Of a stretch of 64,000 nt of DNA, positions 33,851-45,340 are shown piece by piece. The notes under the pieces were generated by a model. The model was given only the letters and a program-made list of their open reading frames with translations. It made no database searches and had not been told where the DNA came from. The translations under genes and the position numbers were made by a program. The stretch covers positions 151,457,601-151,521,600 of the forward strand of contig CM038221.1 of the NCBI GenBank assembly GCA_021442155.1, read 5' to 3'. The DNA is from Cymbidium sinense. Lineage: Eukaryota; Streptophyta; Magnoliopsida; Asparagales; Orchidaceae. Numbering within the stretch: the first letter of the stretch is position 1; each line of letters starts with the position of its first letter.

Positions 33851-35588
33851 TTCATATTTTTGTTTTAATTGATATCAGAGGTGTTGGGATGATTAAGCTG
33901 TGTCTTTCTGCTCAACCTCATCACCTTCCATAGCCTGCTGCTCTCTAAAGAGGGATCCCCTGGTATCTACCATGCAAACCTCGGCTGAGTCTCCCAATAA
34001 ATCATCTTCATTAGGATCAAAGTTGATCTTCTTCTCATCAGACTAGTCATACCCTAGTATTTCTTTCTTTTCTACAAGATAATGTGCCACTATGTCCTCA
34101 TGAGAATGACCAATCTGAATGAGCACAAACAATTTTGGCTGACCGGTGTGATCACTATCATGTATTAAGAGGTGCCAGACCTCCCCTGTTGTTTGAGAGT
34201 CAATCCTATGAGGATTGTACTCACTAGAAGAGGTGCACTCTTGATTATCACTAACTCTTAAAGGGTGACACTCCTAGGAGGTTCTACTATCATTGGTGCA
34301 ATTGGGCTATCATCTGCTCCCTCTACAACAAATGTCACCATCTCTATGTCTTGTTGAACTGGTGGTGTTGATGAAGGGACGACCACTATGCTTCGAGATC
34401 ACCATTCCCTCCGTACCACAACTGGGGCAGAAGGTTGATTAGGAGAGCTCAACCTTGCTAGAGTAGGCGGTGTAGATGGAATAAGATCCCTCAGCCATAG
34501 CTAGATCACCAACCGGGTACACTTTTCCCCGGATGTGGTCTTCATGGCCTTTGGTGGAACTGGAGATGCTGCAATGTGAATGGGTGATGGTGGACAGGGG
34601 GTAGAGTGGTGTGGTGGAGACACCACCTACTCTCTCAGGACAAGGACCCACTTCCTATGATGGGTTTCCCCTGTAAGCAAAATACTATCTGTGTGATCGA
34701 CATGGGTAGCACGTCGATCAAGGAAATCAATGAGTACGGAGGTCGCTGACTACGTACCAAACCTTCCTCTCTCTGCTAGTGATTTATACTAAAGTATGAG
34801 CCTCTTTAGCCCTCTCCTGTCATAGGTGTTTCCCCATGTTGCGGGGAATGATAAATCTCAAATCAAATTGAGCTTTAAACTCAGAACATCTATAAGCTCC
34901 GCTAACTTGGCGTAGAACTAATCGGAGGCCGACATATGACCTCTTGCTCTAGCTAACTTAGGGCTGGTACTGAACCACTGGTGGAGGTGAAGTACGGATC
35001 CTCCTAGCATCCTCTCTGTTAGACCCACAGAGAGGATGAAACAGGTTCACCATAACCAGCGGGGTGATCAGAGTGGGTACCACCTCCACAGCTGACCACA
35101 TAGCGGCCTCCATCTCCCTGGCAATACGTGTATGATATCGCTTAATCATGCAATTTTTATTCCTCTTTTGAGTCCTGGTAGGGAGAGTAGAGTAAAAACT
35201 AGACCCAACCTCAAAGGTTGGGGAGGAAATCTCATCAGAGGAGCCTTACCCCTAGAGGGTGCCATAGGTGCTAGCCCTTACTAGAGCGACGAGAAACCAG
35301 TACAGCACCGCCACTATCCGATGCCGATGGAACTACCACTGCTTTCCTCTTTAGTGAGGGGATGCCAGAACCTAATAGCAAATCAATCTAAATGATCGAC
35401 TTCTACCCGACCATCGCAGTCCTGCCAATAGTTATGAGGGGAGTGCCCTCACAGATGATCCTCACCCACTCAAAACCTCTACTGAAATGGATGAGATGGG
35501 TGTGATTAGCTCAGGGAAGATTGGCCTGATAAATGGCCAAGTCCATGCCATAGGGGAAAGTAATCACAAACTTCTGTGAAACTGCCAT
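33851..35588 (-). pseudogene. Degenerate frame upstream of gag (ORF1-like) (element B)
   Basis: Starts at the ATG at 35588 with MAVSQKFVITFPYGMDLAIY, homologous to the start at 9871 in element A. It continues through FEWVRIICEGTPLITIGRTA, an early stop, and later PPVVQYQP and CGSNREDARRIRTSPPPVV in shifted frames (about 34958-35030). The part nearest gag is rich in Pro and Ser. Conservation of the start in two copies argues that it was translated. The product is unknown; the closest known parallel is the extra ORF of Ogre elements. Confidence 0.55.
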
Positions 35589-35699
35589 TTATAGTCAACT
35601 GAAAATTGAAGAACTGAACTAGTTGTAACTAAGACTGATGTTGAGAATCTACAATATTAGAAATAAGCTTGGATCAGATTTCTATTTTGTTGATTCCTA

Positions 35700-37440
35700 A
35701 ATTTGAATATTAAAATTTGAACCCACATCCAACATCTTGGAAGTGTTAAGTGGGGTTCAAATGGATTTAGAGAAGATTTAGAGATTTGATTGGAAAGAGG
35801 AATTTTTGAATATGAATCCAACTTCAACAAACTTGGGTATGTTGAAAAATGGATTCAAATATTTTTTGAAAGATGCTTCCATAGCTTCATGTTTGAAATT
35901 AGATTTTTATTTGAGGACCCTTTCCTTTAACAAATTTGGGTATATTAAAGTAAGGGTCAATTGGTTTTGTTTTTGATTTGGTATTTTGGAATTCACTCAC
36001 ATAACAAATCTGGGTATGCTAAGTGAGGTGTTCGAAAATAATTGTTTATTTTTTCTATGTTTGTTTTATCTTGTGAATTATTGTTGATTTTGAAAATTGG
36101 AATTCCCACTTAGCAAATTTAGGTATGCTAAGTGAAGAACCCAAGTGTGTTTTATTTTTGAAAGATTTTTGAAAATAGGATTCTTAGAAAATTTGGGTAT
36201 TCTAAGAAAATCCTAAAGTATTTCATTTATTTTGGATGTATTGATTTTGGTAAAAGTAGGATCCTTAACAAATTTGGGTATGCTAAGGAAATCATAATGT
36301 GTTTCTCTTTGATTTTGATTTTTTTTTTGAAAAGTAGGATCCTTAGCAAATTTAAGTATGCTATGGGAATCCTAATGTGTTTCCTTTTTGGTTTTGATTT
36401 GTTTTTTGAAAAGTAGGATCCTTATCAAATTTAAGTATGCTAAGGGAATCCTAATGTGTTTCCCTTTTATTTTTGATTTGTTTTTTTGATTCAAAGTGAA
36501 GACTTCACTTTAGCAAATATGGTATGCTAAAAATGATGTTCCACTTAATTTTGTGAATTGGAAATTTTACTTAGCCAATTTGAATATGCTAAATGAAATT
36601 CCAAAAGATATGTTTTAAAAATTTTGTGTTTTGGAATTTGAAAAAGGGAGACTTCATTTTAGCAAATGGGGTATGCTAAATTGAAGTTCCAAATATGTTT
36701 TGAAAATTTTTGTGCAATGGATATTTCACTTAACAAATTTGAGTATGCTAAATAAAATTTCCAAAAGTGTGTTTCAAATTTTATTTTTGAAAAAAAGAGA
36801 GACTTCATTTTAGCAAATGGGATATGCTAGAATGAAGTTTCAAATGTATTTAAAAATTTTTTATTTCTTATTGATTTTTTGAAAAGGGAGATTTCCATTT
36901 AACAAATTTGGGTATGTAAGATGAAAATCAATTATGTTTTATTTTCCAATGATGTATATTTTGTGTGTGATTATTGCTTTTTGAAAGAGGAAATCCCGAC
37001 TTAATCATATGTGGAATATGTTAAGTGAGGATTTCAGAATGATACCATTTTATTTGGAAATGAAGTTTTCATTCAATAAATTTAGGTATATTGAATGGAG
37101 ATACTCATATGTGCTTTTGAAAAATTTAGTTTTGTTTAAAAATGAAACTTCCATTCAATAAGTATGGGTATATTGAATGGAAAGGTTCATGTGTGCTTTT
37201 TGAAAATTTTATTTTATGATTTTGTTTAAAAATGAGACCTCCACCCAATAAGTGTGGGTATATTGAATGGAGAGGTTTTATATTTGCTTTTTGAAAATAT
37301 GAAAATCCCAACCTAACACATGCAGAATGTATTAGGTGGAAGTCCAAAGTTATGATTTTGCTTGAAAAGGTAATATCCATTCAATACATTTGGATGTATT
37401 GAATGGAAAGACCCATCATCAAGTTGTATGCTTTTGAAAA
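35700..37440 (-). repeat. Leader hairpin array (element B)
   Basis: Counterpart of 7625-9760 on the other strand. Units on the + strand read like CTTAGCAAATTTAGGTATGCTAAG and, farther from the coding region, CCATTCAATA and TATTGAATGG around GTATGGG (37150-37181). The stem types change along the array as in element A: TTCAACA near the coding end, CTTAGCA in the middle, CATTCAATA near the PBS end. So the order of stem types, as well as the hairpins, is conserved between two elements. Confidence 0.72.
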
Positions 37441-37890
37441 TATGATTATTGGAATTTTATTTTTGTAAAGATGATCTCACATATAACAATCATAAAGATT
37501 GCTAGATAAATATGGTTTAGGAAAATTTTTGTGGAAAATATTTTATTAAGTGCATTTTTTTTTTAAAGAGTGCTTTTTGAAAAGCACAATTTTTGATAAG
37601 GATTTATTTTGTCTTTATTATTTCATAATGAACCTTTCCTTACCATAGAAATGATAAGAAGAAATTCTTTAAATGTTTTCTTTTTATTAGATCTTTTTAT
37701 TTTTACCCATTGGAGAACCAATGGGTGTTTTAAGACCAACCCGGGTGAGGTCCTAAAAGCTAAAGATGTTGGCTAGCTTAACTTAAGAATAAAATAAGCT
37801 AAGTGCCAATGGAATGAAAGATAGTCTTGGATTCATACCAAAGTACAAACCCACTATTGATATCATTTACAAAAGATGGAGAGAGGAACC
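37441..37890 (-). other. Leader segment between PBS and array (element B)
   Basis: Non-coding. It matches 7057-7620 of element A, including GGTTCCTCTCTCC right after the PBS and the T-rich run near 37550-37570. No gene seen. Confidence 0.6.
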
Positions 37891-37909
37891 ATCCCCAGTG
37901 GAGTTGCCA
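37891..37909 (-). other. Primer-binding site of element B
   Basis: TGGCAACTCCACTGGGGAT on the minus strand, ten bases after the LTR end (CACCA). TGG at the start pairs with the CCA end of a tRNA, as required of a PBS. I do not assign the tRNA species; comparison with plant tRNA 3' ends would settle it. Confidence 0.8.
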
Positions 37910-39990
37910 GAAAAATCTATGGTGAAATTTTTATATAGAATTTCTAAAGAATAGAAATATACTTCCATCTTCACTCTATGCGGGGTAAAATGAAGATCAA
38001 AATATACTACTTTTCTTTTTATGCAATTTTGACACCACGTAGATCTCATAGATATTCTTATTGAGGGTGATCGGGTACGACATTGAGGAGAGGTGTACTA
38101 TCTCTAAAGATAGAAGTCACCACCCTACAATGGACCTAATCACCTCAACAAGGACTCCTAAGGACAATGGGTCTACATATGTACCAAAGATTCTTCCCCT
38201 ACTTTACATGGAAAAGTAAAGTAGGGTTTATTTTAGATCGGGTTCGTTAAGTTCCCTATAGGGTCAAGCCCCCATAATTAATTACATCCCCCTCAAGAAT
38301 ACTCTCGATGAAGGTGAATGATCATTGTCTCCAAAGATTTCAATAGGTAGGACTATCAATCGATTAGTTTATTTTAGAAGATCAAATTGGATTGATCAAA
38401 GAGAGGGAGTTATTGTTGAAGCCAAAGGAAGATAAGTAGGTGATGTTCACAATGCTAGGAAATCTAACGAGCATCTCAAACTATCCTATAGTTGGGCTTT
38501 ATATTTTTGAAATTGAACTATTCATTTGAGTTGACTTTCTATTAGAAGTTTAGGACTTATGATTCCATAACACAAGATTATGGAAAATTCCTAAGAGGTG
38601 AGGATTTATGCTTATGGCCCATGGAAGGGAGAAGCAACCTCAAAACTTAAATCAAGGGATCTTTGGCGAGGGCTGAAAGCATGACCTAAATCTAAGGTGA
38701 AAATGGGTATTTGGTTTGCCTCCACAAGAGAGGGAAAACCACCCGACTGCTTGTACTTATAACCGCCTGGGGGTGGCTGCCAACTAACTCCACCTATGAT
38801 TTTAAATTCATGTAGGCAAGTCATATGTTTAATGCAAGATGGCTAGGCTATTATTTATTTAGAAAGAGACTAAGTCCTTAAACTCACTCCCTAAAGAGAC
38901 TAGATCATGTAAGGGTATACTTGAAATGACCTAAATCTAATCCAAATTATATTACATGTTATTTTCATTTTTGGATAATCATTTGACTTAGGCTTATAGG
39001 ATTCATATGCCTAATGCATGAGAAGTAAGATTATTGGCCAAAATAAGCGAGAAGGGAGGAGATGTATTTCACCATGGCTCTCAAAGTCAAGCCAAGTTTT
39101 TATGGCAAAAGGTGGAAGCCCTCCAATCAAGAGTGAAAATAATATGTATTTGTGCATGATGTTGTAAAAGGAATACTCATCCAGCTAAGGAGTTGCTAAT
39201 TCTTTTATCTTGATTTTTAATCTAAGCCTTAGATGAGGTTATGAATTCTTTATTTTTAGTTTTGAATTATTAAATTTGGTAGAAGATTTATTTTCCCTAA
39301 GAGCCTAATCCACATCCAGGACATACATCAAGTAAGTAAGAAACTAGAAAAATGATGCCATCTTAATACACAAGCTAAACAAATCATTAATCAATTTATA
39401 AAGCTAACGTAAAAGAATAAGAGGCCATTTGTGGTTGGACACCACCGCACAAACCCAAAAACAAATTGGGTAGCCGAGCTCTACCCTTATACTACCCAGA
39501 TTACAAATGAATTAAGTACAATTAAGCAAGGAATTCATTGGTATGGGAGTCTTCAAGCTTCATTTCTTCATTCTTCTTTTCTTCTTTCTTCTTTGGTTTT
39601 TTCATTTGGATGGTTGGAAGGTGGTTGCTCCAAAGGCTTCACATGGTACATAAGATGAGATCTTATAACCAATGCTCATCCTAATCCCTATAACAATCAT
39701 TCCAAAATCCTAATTGCAAAGATTACATGAAAAAGAAAAGTAAATTTAGCTAACACCTACAAAATAGAGATTAGCTAAACAAAACACACAAATCTCAAGC
39801 ACGTATATTAAACTTATCACCCCACACATGATAAGTTTTAAAATCAAATTGGTCCCCTATTTTGAAGCTTTAAAAATTGAGAAATGAAGTTTTGAAATCA
39901 CTCTAGGAAGCTTGGAGAGGTTGAGGAATTGCTTCTTTGGTATACCTAAGTTCAATCGAATTGAGGAATGTTAAGTTTGAAATAAATTAG

Positions 39991-40013
39991 GGGGAGTATA
40001 TCTCTCCCTTTAG
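39991..40013 (-). promoter_or_regulatory. TATA box within a palindrome (element B LTR)
   Basis: AGGGGGAG, TATAT, CTCTCCCT on the + strand: the same symmetrical site as at 54627, with one arm base changed. Confidence 0.55.
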
Positions 40014-40179
40014 CAATCAGACGGTCGAAGCCTACCATGCTAGTTTGATCTAATTAAGCTCATTGAATTAGTTTGTTAGGCCATTTAGGGTGTCCATGAA
40101 TTCTATTTTGGCTAAGGAGTGGAATGGTGAAGTGGCCATGTGCTCAAAAGAAGTGGAGGCATGATTCCCATGTGGCCAT

Positions 40180-41290
40180 TTCAAGGGGAGTGGTCAGTTT
40201 GGCCATTGACCTAAGTTGGGTTGACCCAAACCCAATGGGTTGGGTGCACCACCCTCCCTAGTGTTCACTTGATCCATTAGGAGAGTGTCAAGTGGATATG
40301 AAGAGGATTTGACTTGGCCAAAATTTACCCTATGGCCTAGGGGTAAAATGGTCATTTGACCTTGATTTTAGTTTGGGTATGTTTGATATGATGTGAAAAT
40401 AGATTTGACCAAGTTTCATTGAAGTTGGAGTTGATTTGATATGATTTGCCTCATGTTGACTTACTTAGGTCAAAATGGGTCAACTTGGGTCAAGTTGACT
40501 AAGTGGTCAAATTGGGCCAAACCAAGGGTTGGGTTAAGTTCATTTGAGCATTTTAAATGTTTTGGTGGCTTTAGTTTGATTCAATTTGGTTTAAGTTTGA
40601 ATTTGGTTCATATGACTTCATTTAGGTCAAATGGGTCAAGTTGACCAATTTGACCCATTTGACCTATTTGAGCTAGGTCATGGGTAGGTTTAGGTTTGGT
40701 TGGTCATATGAAGTGGAGTGGTATCTTTGTTTCTAATCAATTTTGGTTAAGTTTAGATTTGGCTCAATATGAGCCTTTAGGTCAAGTTGGGTTCAAGGTC
40801 AATTGGGCTAGTTTAGGTCTAATTGGCCAATTGAGGCTTTAGTCAAGTTCAACAAGCGATTTAGAATTAACTTGACCCATTGGTTTCAATTAATTTGGCT
40901 TAGATCAAGTTTTGACACATTTTAACTTTTTAGGTCAAGTTGGGTCAACTTGGGCCAAGTGGCCAATTGGGCTAGGTTAGGCTCAAATGTTGACTTGGTC
41001 AAGTTCAAACATTGATCATGAATGAACTTAGATCATTGGTTTCAATCAATTTGGCCAATGATGGATTTTGGCTATGTTGGGTTTCATTTTGACTAAGTGT
41101 TGACTTGGTCAACCCTTAGGTTTGACCCAATTTGAGTGATTGATCATCTCATGATGATTTTTTATCATGATGAGAGGCTTAGGTGAGTTTGATTCTATCC
41201 AATTGGTTAGGATTAGAATTTGGCTCATAAGGGTACTTTAGATTACTTTGGGTCAAGTGAACCTAAGTGAGTCAAATGGCTTGGTCAAAG
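40180..41290 (-). promoter_or_regulatory. W-box-dense region of U3 (element B LTR)
   Basis: GGTCAA and TTGACC cores recur throughout, for example GGGTCAACTTGGGTCAAG near 40477. It corresponds to 420-1260 in element A. Confidence 0.5.
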
Positions 41291-41640
41291 CTTGATTTGA
41301 GTTTGATTGAACTTACATATAGACTTGTGATTGAAATATAAATTCATTTGCAAGTGATTTGAAGTCAAATGGGGTTTGATTAATTAGACAATTTCAAGTT
41401 CAAAGGGTGAACATGAAATGGATTTTGGCTTGATTTTGAATTGAGTTTTGGTTAAGTGATTGAAGTTTGTATTTATATTTGGATTCATGATTGAAGGATT
41501 GATTGAATCATGAAGGAGAATCAAGAGTTTGGCTTGATTTGAAGTTGATTTAGCTAAGTTCAAGAATTTGACTTGAAAGGTTTAGGTTGGATTTTGATTG
41601 AATTTGAACTTTAATTTTGGAGTTGGTTTTGGTTGTTTGA

Positions 41641-42205
41641 ATTTATATTTCATTTACATATGTGAATATAAATGAGAAAATAAATGGGTCATGAGAAAAT
41701 TTCATGAGTTTGAAGTGATTTGATCATGATCTAGGATAAGTCCTTAAGAGAAAATCAAAGTGACTTAGGAAAGATTTGTGAATTAATCTAGAATTTTTTA
41801 TTTAGTTTGATTGATTTGTATTTATATTTCATTTATATATGTGAATATAAATGTGAACATAAATGAGTTGTGAAAAAATTTTATGAATTTGAATTGATTT
41901 GAGGATAATTGTTAGGCTAAGTCCTTAAGAGAGGATTAAGGACTTAAGAAGGATTTTGAATTAGGAATTTGAATTTTGGATTTGATTTGATTGATTTGAA
42001 TTTATATGTCATTTATATATGTGAATATAAATGAGAATATAAATGAGCTATGAGAGAATTTTATGAATTTGAATAGATTTGAAGATGATTTTTAGGCTAA
42101 GTCCTTAAGAGAGGATTAAGGACTTAAGATGGATTTTGAATTAGGAATTTGATTTGAATTTATATTTCATTTATATATGTGAATATAAATGAGAATATAA
42201 ATGGG
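41641..42205 (-). repeat. ~180-bp U3 tandem repeats (element B LTR)
   Basis: Four units with ATTTCATTTATATATG then GTGAATATAAATGAGAATAT palindromes near 41641, 41820, 42000 and 42158, each followed by GGCTAAGTCCTTAAGA-like sequence. Confidence 0.7.
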
Positions 42206-42667
42206 TTATGAAAAAATTCATGAATTTGAATTGATTTGAAGATGATTTTTAGGCTAAGTCCTTAGGAGGGAAATTAAGGACTTAGGAAATATTTGGAATT
42301 TAGAATTTCAATCATGGGTTTCAATCATGGATTTCAATCTTGGGTTTCAATACTATGGCATTGATTTGAGTTTGGAGAAAATCAATTAGGCTAAAATTAA
42401 TTTCAGTTTCATGTTGATTTTATTTGGAGTTTGACTTGAAGGAAGAAAGTAAGGAAAGTGGTTCAAGCTATAGGGTAGACAAATTTTCCTAACACCCCTA
42501 AGGCATGAGCTACTCCTATAGTTAACTCTTCTAAGTCTCTAGGGTTAGGTTGAGTGTCCACCTAATCATTAGATGTGTCTTAAGACTAAGGATCTCTTAA
42601 AGTCTAAGAGAAGTCCTATGCCTAAGATGGAGGGGTTGAGAGCTCATCTTAAAAAATGAGGTCAACA

Positions 42668-43400
42668 ATCACCAATCAATCTTATGTCGATCAGCAAATC
42701 TATAGACTTTAGTGCTTTTGAAGGCTAACCCATTGTTTGAAATGATTCATCTTGGCACACTAAATCTATAGACAATATTGTGCGTGAAGAAGTTGGTCAC
42801 TTGTTCAGCTGTGACTTCCTTGAATGGAGAGGCTTCAGTCCACTTGGAGAAATAATCAGTGGCTGCTAAGATGAAGCGATGGCTAGCTGATGATGGTGGA
42901 TCAATCGGTCCCATTACATCTGTCCCCTAGCATTCAAACAACCAAGATGCTATTATTGGGTGTAACAAATTTGGAGGTTGATGAATTATGTTACCGTGGA
43001 CCTGGCACTCATGACATCTATTGGCATGATTGATACAATCTTTTACCATAAATGGCCAGTAGTATCCAATTCGTTTAATTTTGAAAGATATTTTGGGACC
43101 TGATTGGTGTGTGTCACAAAGTCCTTGATGAATTTTAACAATTACTTTGTTAGCTTCTTCTATTCCCAAACATCAGCCACATCTGTTCAAAGGATCTATG
43201 ATAAAGGGTATTGCCAACATAAGCATATAATCGAAGCCTTTTCTCAAGTTGTGCAGCTATCAACTTATTGCTTGGCAATTTACCTTCCTTGAAGTAGTCG
43301 GCGAAGGGTTGTCTCCAATCTTCCTTCTCTTCTACTGTAAGGATTTCATTTTGTGGTTTTGGCACTTCATCAAGTTGAAGTCTTCCCACTTGAATGGCCT
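42668..43400 (-). pseudogene. pol: Integrase fragment of element C, cut by element B
   Basis: Tat-type integrase of a second family. The zinc domain reads KIHQGLCDTHQSGPK then NRCHECQVHG (about 43000-43130), then the core begins with PPNLLHPIIASWLFEC and a GTDV-type first Asp near 42910. The second Asp region is altered near 42720. The frame ends at 42668, where the LTR of element B starts, so the remainder is displaced left of the window. The spacer KEDWRQPFADYFKEGKLP (about 43280-43330) joins it to the aRH. Identity to the A/B/D family is moderate, so C is a different family. Confidence 0.8.
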
Positions 43401-44030
43401 GAGGCTTGTCTTGATAACTTTGAGAAATGATTTATAAGGGAGTGTGAGGAGTAATGTGAGCTGCATCATGCTGATTTGCATTTGATGGCCCCTCTTCCAA
43501 TGGGGATCTTAGATTTGCTGGCTCTAAGACCCGATAAGTGAAAACACTAATTAGTATGTAGTCATCATCATCCATACTCACCATTTCTTTAGCTAACTTA
43601 GCTAAACAATCTACTTTTCTATTCTTAGCTCTGGATACTTGAGTCATAATGACATTTGGGAATTGCTTCATAAGCTTGAGAACTTGTTTGTGATAGTAGG
43701 CCAATTCAAGCTTATTAATTTTTTAAAGGCCCAACACTTGATAATGATGAGTTGAGAATTGCCATAAACTTATAGAATCTAGACTCCCATGGAAATGGCT
43801 TCCTCTAAACCTGCCACCAATGCTTCATATTCTGCTTCATTATTGGTTCGTGGTTGAGTTAATCTATAAGAGTGTCTCATTATACCACCTTCTGGCATGA
43901 TCAAAATGAGGCAGGTACTAGCTTGAGCCTTTGGGAGGTTTGAGGGTTGAGTGTACTTGATGGATGAAGCTCCATCAAAATATAATTCCCATATTTGCTG
44001 GTTTTCTTTTTTATATATATGTGTGTCCTG
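43401..44030 (-). pseudogene. pol: Second RNase H (aRH) (element C)
   Basis: Archaeal-type RNase H. WELYFDGASSIKYTQ (about 43970-44010) has the first Asp, RTNNEAEYEALVAGLEEAIS (about 43790-43850) the Glu, and a frameshifted region near 43740 the GDS-like site. VSRAKNRKVDCLAKLAKEM (about 43570-43630) carries the last Asp. The start of the domain lies in one open stretch with the end of the preceding RNase H (43779-44393), which directly proves the tandem RNase H arrangement diagnostic of Tat. Confidence 0.85.
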
Positions 44031-44560
44031 CTCATCAGGAAGATAATCATTAAGTAATGAATCTGCTGGGATGGGGTGTGCAGCAAGAAAATTTGTTAGA
44101 ATTTGCCTCTTCACCGCTTTTTGGGAAACATATATATCGAATTGTAACAAGAGGACAGCCCATCGTGTCAAGTGACCTGTCAAAGTTGGTCTTGTCATCA
44201 AGAACTTCAATGGATCGATCCTTAAGATGAGAGTAATTTTATGAGATAGTATGTAATGACATAGCTTTTGAGCAGCAAATATTAATGCTAAATAATGGTT
44301 CTCAATTGGAGAATAGCGCGCATCCGCTCTTATTAGTCTTTGACTAATGTAGTACAGAGCATTCTCCTTTCCTTCTTCATTATGTTGTGCCAACAGAGCA
44401 CCTAGAGATTATTCTAGTGCTGTTGTGTACAAGATGACAGGATTTCCTGGGATTGGGGCTGCAAGAGTAGGTGGATTCCATAGATATCTCTTGATACTGT
44501 CGAAGGCCTCTTGGCATTCTTTGTCCCGTTGGAAAGGAGTATCTTTCTTCATTAGTTTTG
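44031..44560 (-). pseudogene. pol: RNase H domain (element C)
   Basis: Ordinary Ty3 RNase H. ENALYYISQRLIRADARYSP and ENHYLALIFAAQKLCHYILS (about 44270-44375) are typical, followed by PLKFLMTRPTLTGHLTRWAV and the tether QILTNFLAAHPIPADS that leads to aRH. The upstream start (GIPGNPVILYTTALE-like, about 44400-44460) is separated by a stop codon near 44411. This is the best-kept RNase H in the window. Confidence 0.83.
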
Positions 44561-45340
44561 TGAAGGGTTGATATATTCCTGATAAATTTGATATAAATCT
44601 TCTAATAAATGCAAGATGTCCTTGTATAGAATGGAGTTGATGAAGGCTCCTTAGAGGAGGCGTTTCAACTATTGCCTAATTTTGTTGGAATCGATTTCAA
44701 TCCCTCTGTGGCACACAACATATCCAAGAAATTTTCTCGAGGAAACTCCAAAGGCGCACTTGAGAGGATTCATCTTGAGATCATATTTTTTTTTATTCTT
44801 TCAAAAATGATCCTTAAGTCACCAAGATGATCTTTACGATCTATACTCTTGACAACGAGGTCATCAACATAGCACTCTACTTTTTGATGAATCAACTCAT
44901 CAAAGATGCGCATCATAGCCCTTTAGTATGTAGCACTAGCATTCTTCAAGCCGAAGGGCATGACTATGTAGCAATATATGTCAATTGGTGTCTTGAATGA
45001 GGTATGTTTCTCATCTTCAAGAGCCATTTTAATTTGATTGTATATTGATGATTCGTCCATAAATTAGAACATATTGTGGTTTGAAGTATATCCATTAACA
45101 GTTCTAATACAGGGAGCGAAAGTCATCCTTTAGACATGCTTTATTTAAATCTCTGAAGTCGATATAGATACAAATCTGATCATTCTTTTTCTTCACTGGG
45201 ATGATATTAGCTATCCAGTATGCATATTTTCTTCTCGAATGAAACTAGCTTCAATGAGCTTTTTGGTTTCTACAACTACCTGCTCTTCAATTTCTAGTCT
45301 CATTCATCATGAGGCTTGCTTAACTGGTGCTGCATTTGAT
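44561..45340 (-). pseudogene. pol: Reverse transcriptase pseudogene (element C)
   Basis: The palm box YVDD is at 44860-44871 in the context VECYVDDLVVKS. Upstream are a FMDESSIYNQIK-like first Asp region (about 45040-45060) and ICIYIDFRDLNKACLKD-like fingers (about 45130-45190). The thumb includes ECAFGVSSRKFLGYVVC-like sequence (about 44710-44770) and the LRSLHQLHSIQGHLAFI-like segment (about 44610-44660). Several frameshifts and stops interrupt the frame. It is clearly the same fold and order as in elements B and D but diverged in sequence. Confidence 0.8.

Larger units (their letters stand above)
37920..42667 (-). mobile_element. Element B 5' LTR with large internal deletion
   Basis: LTR of 4.7 kb on the minus strand, starting TGTTGACCTCATTTTTT at 42667 and ending ATTTCACCA at 37920. 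Compared with the LTRs of A and D it lacks about 2.4 kb between the TATA region (about 39996) and the GACTTATCACCCC hairpin (about 39815). The missing part includes the GC-rich island. It keeps four ~180-bp U3 repeats, the W-box-dense stretch (about 40180-41290), the TATA palindrome and the end hairpins in altered form. It joins the interrupted integrase of element C directly, so it marks B's insertion point. Confidence 0.85.
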
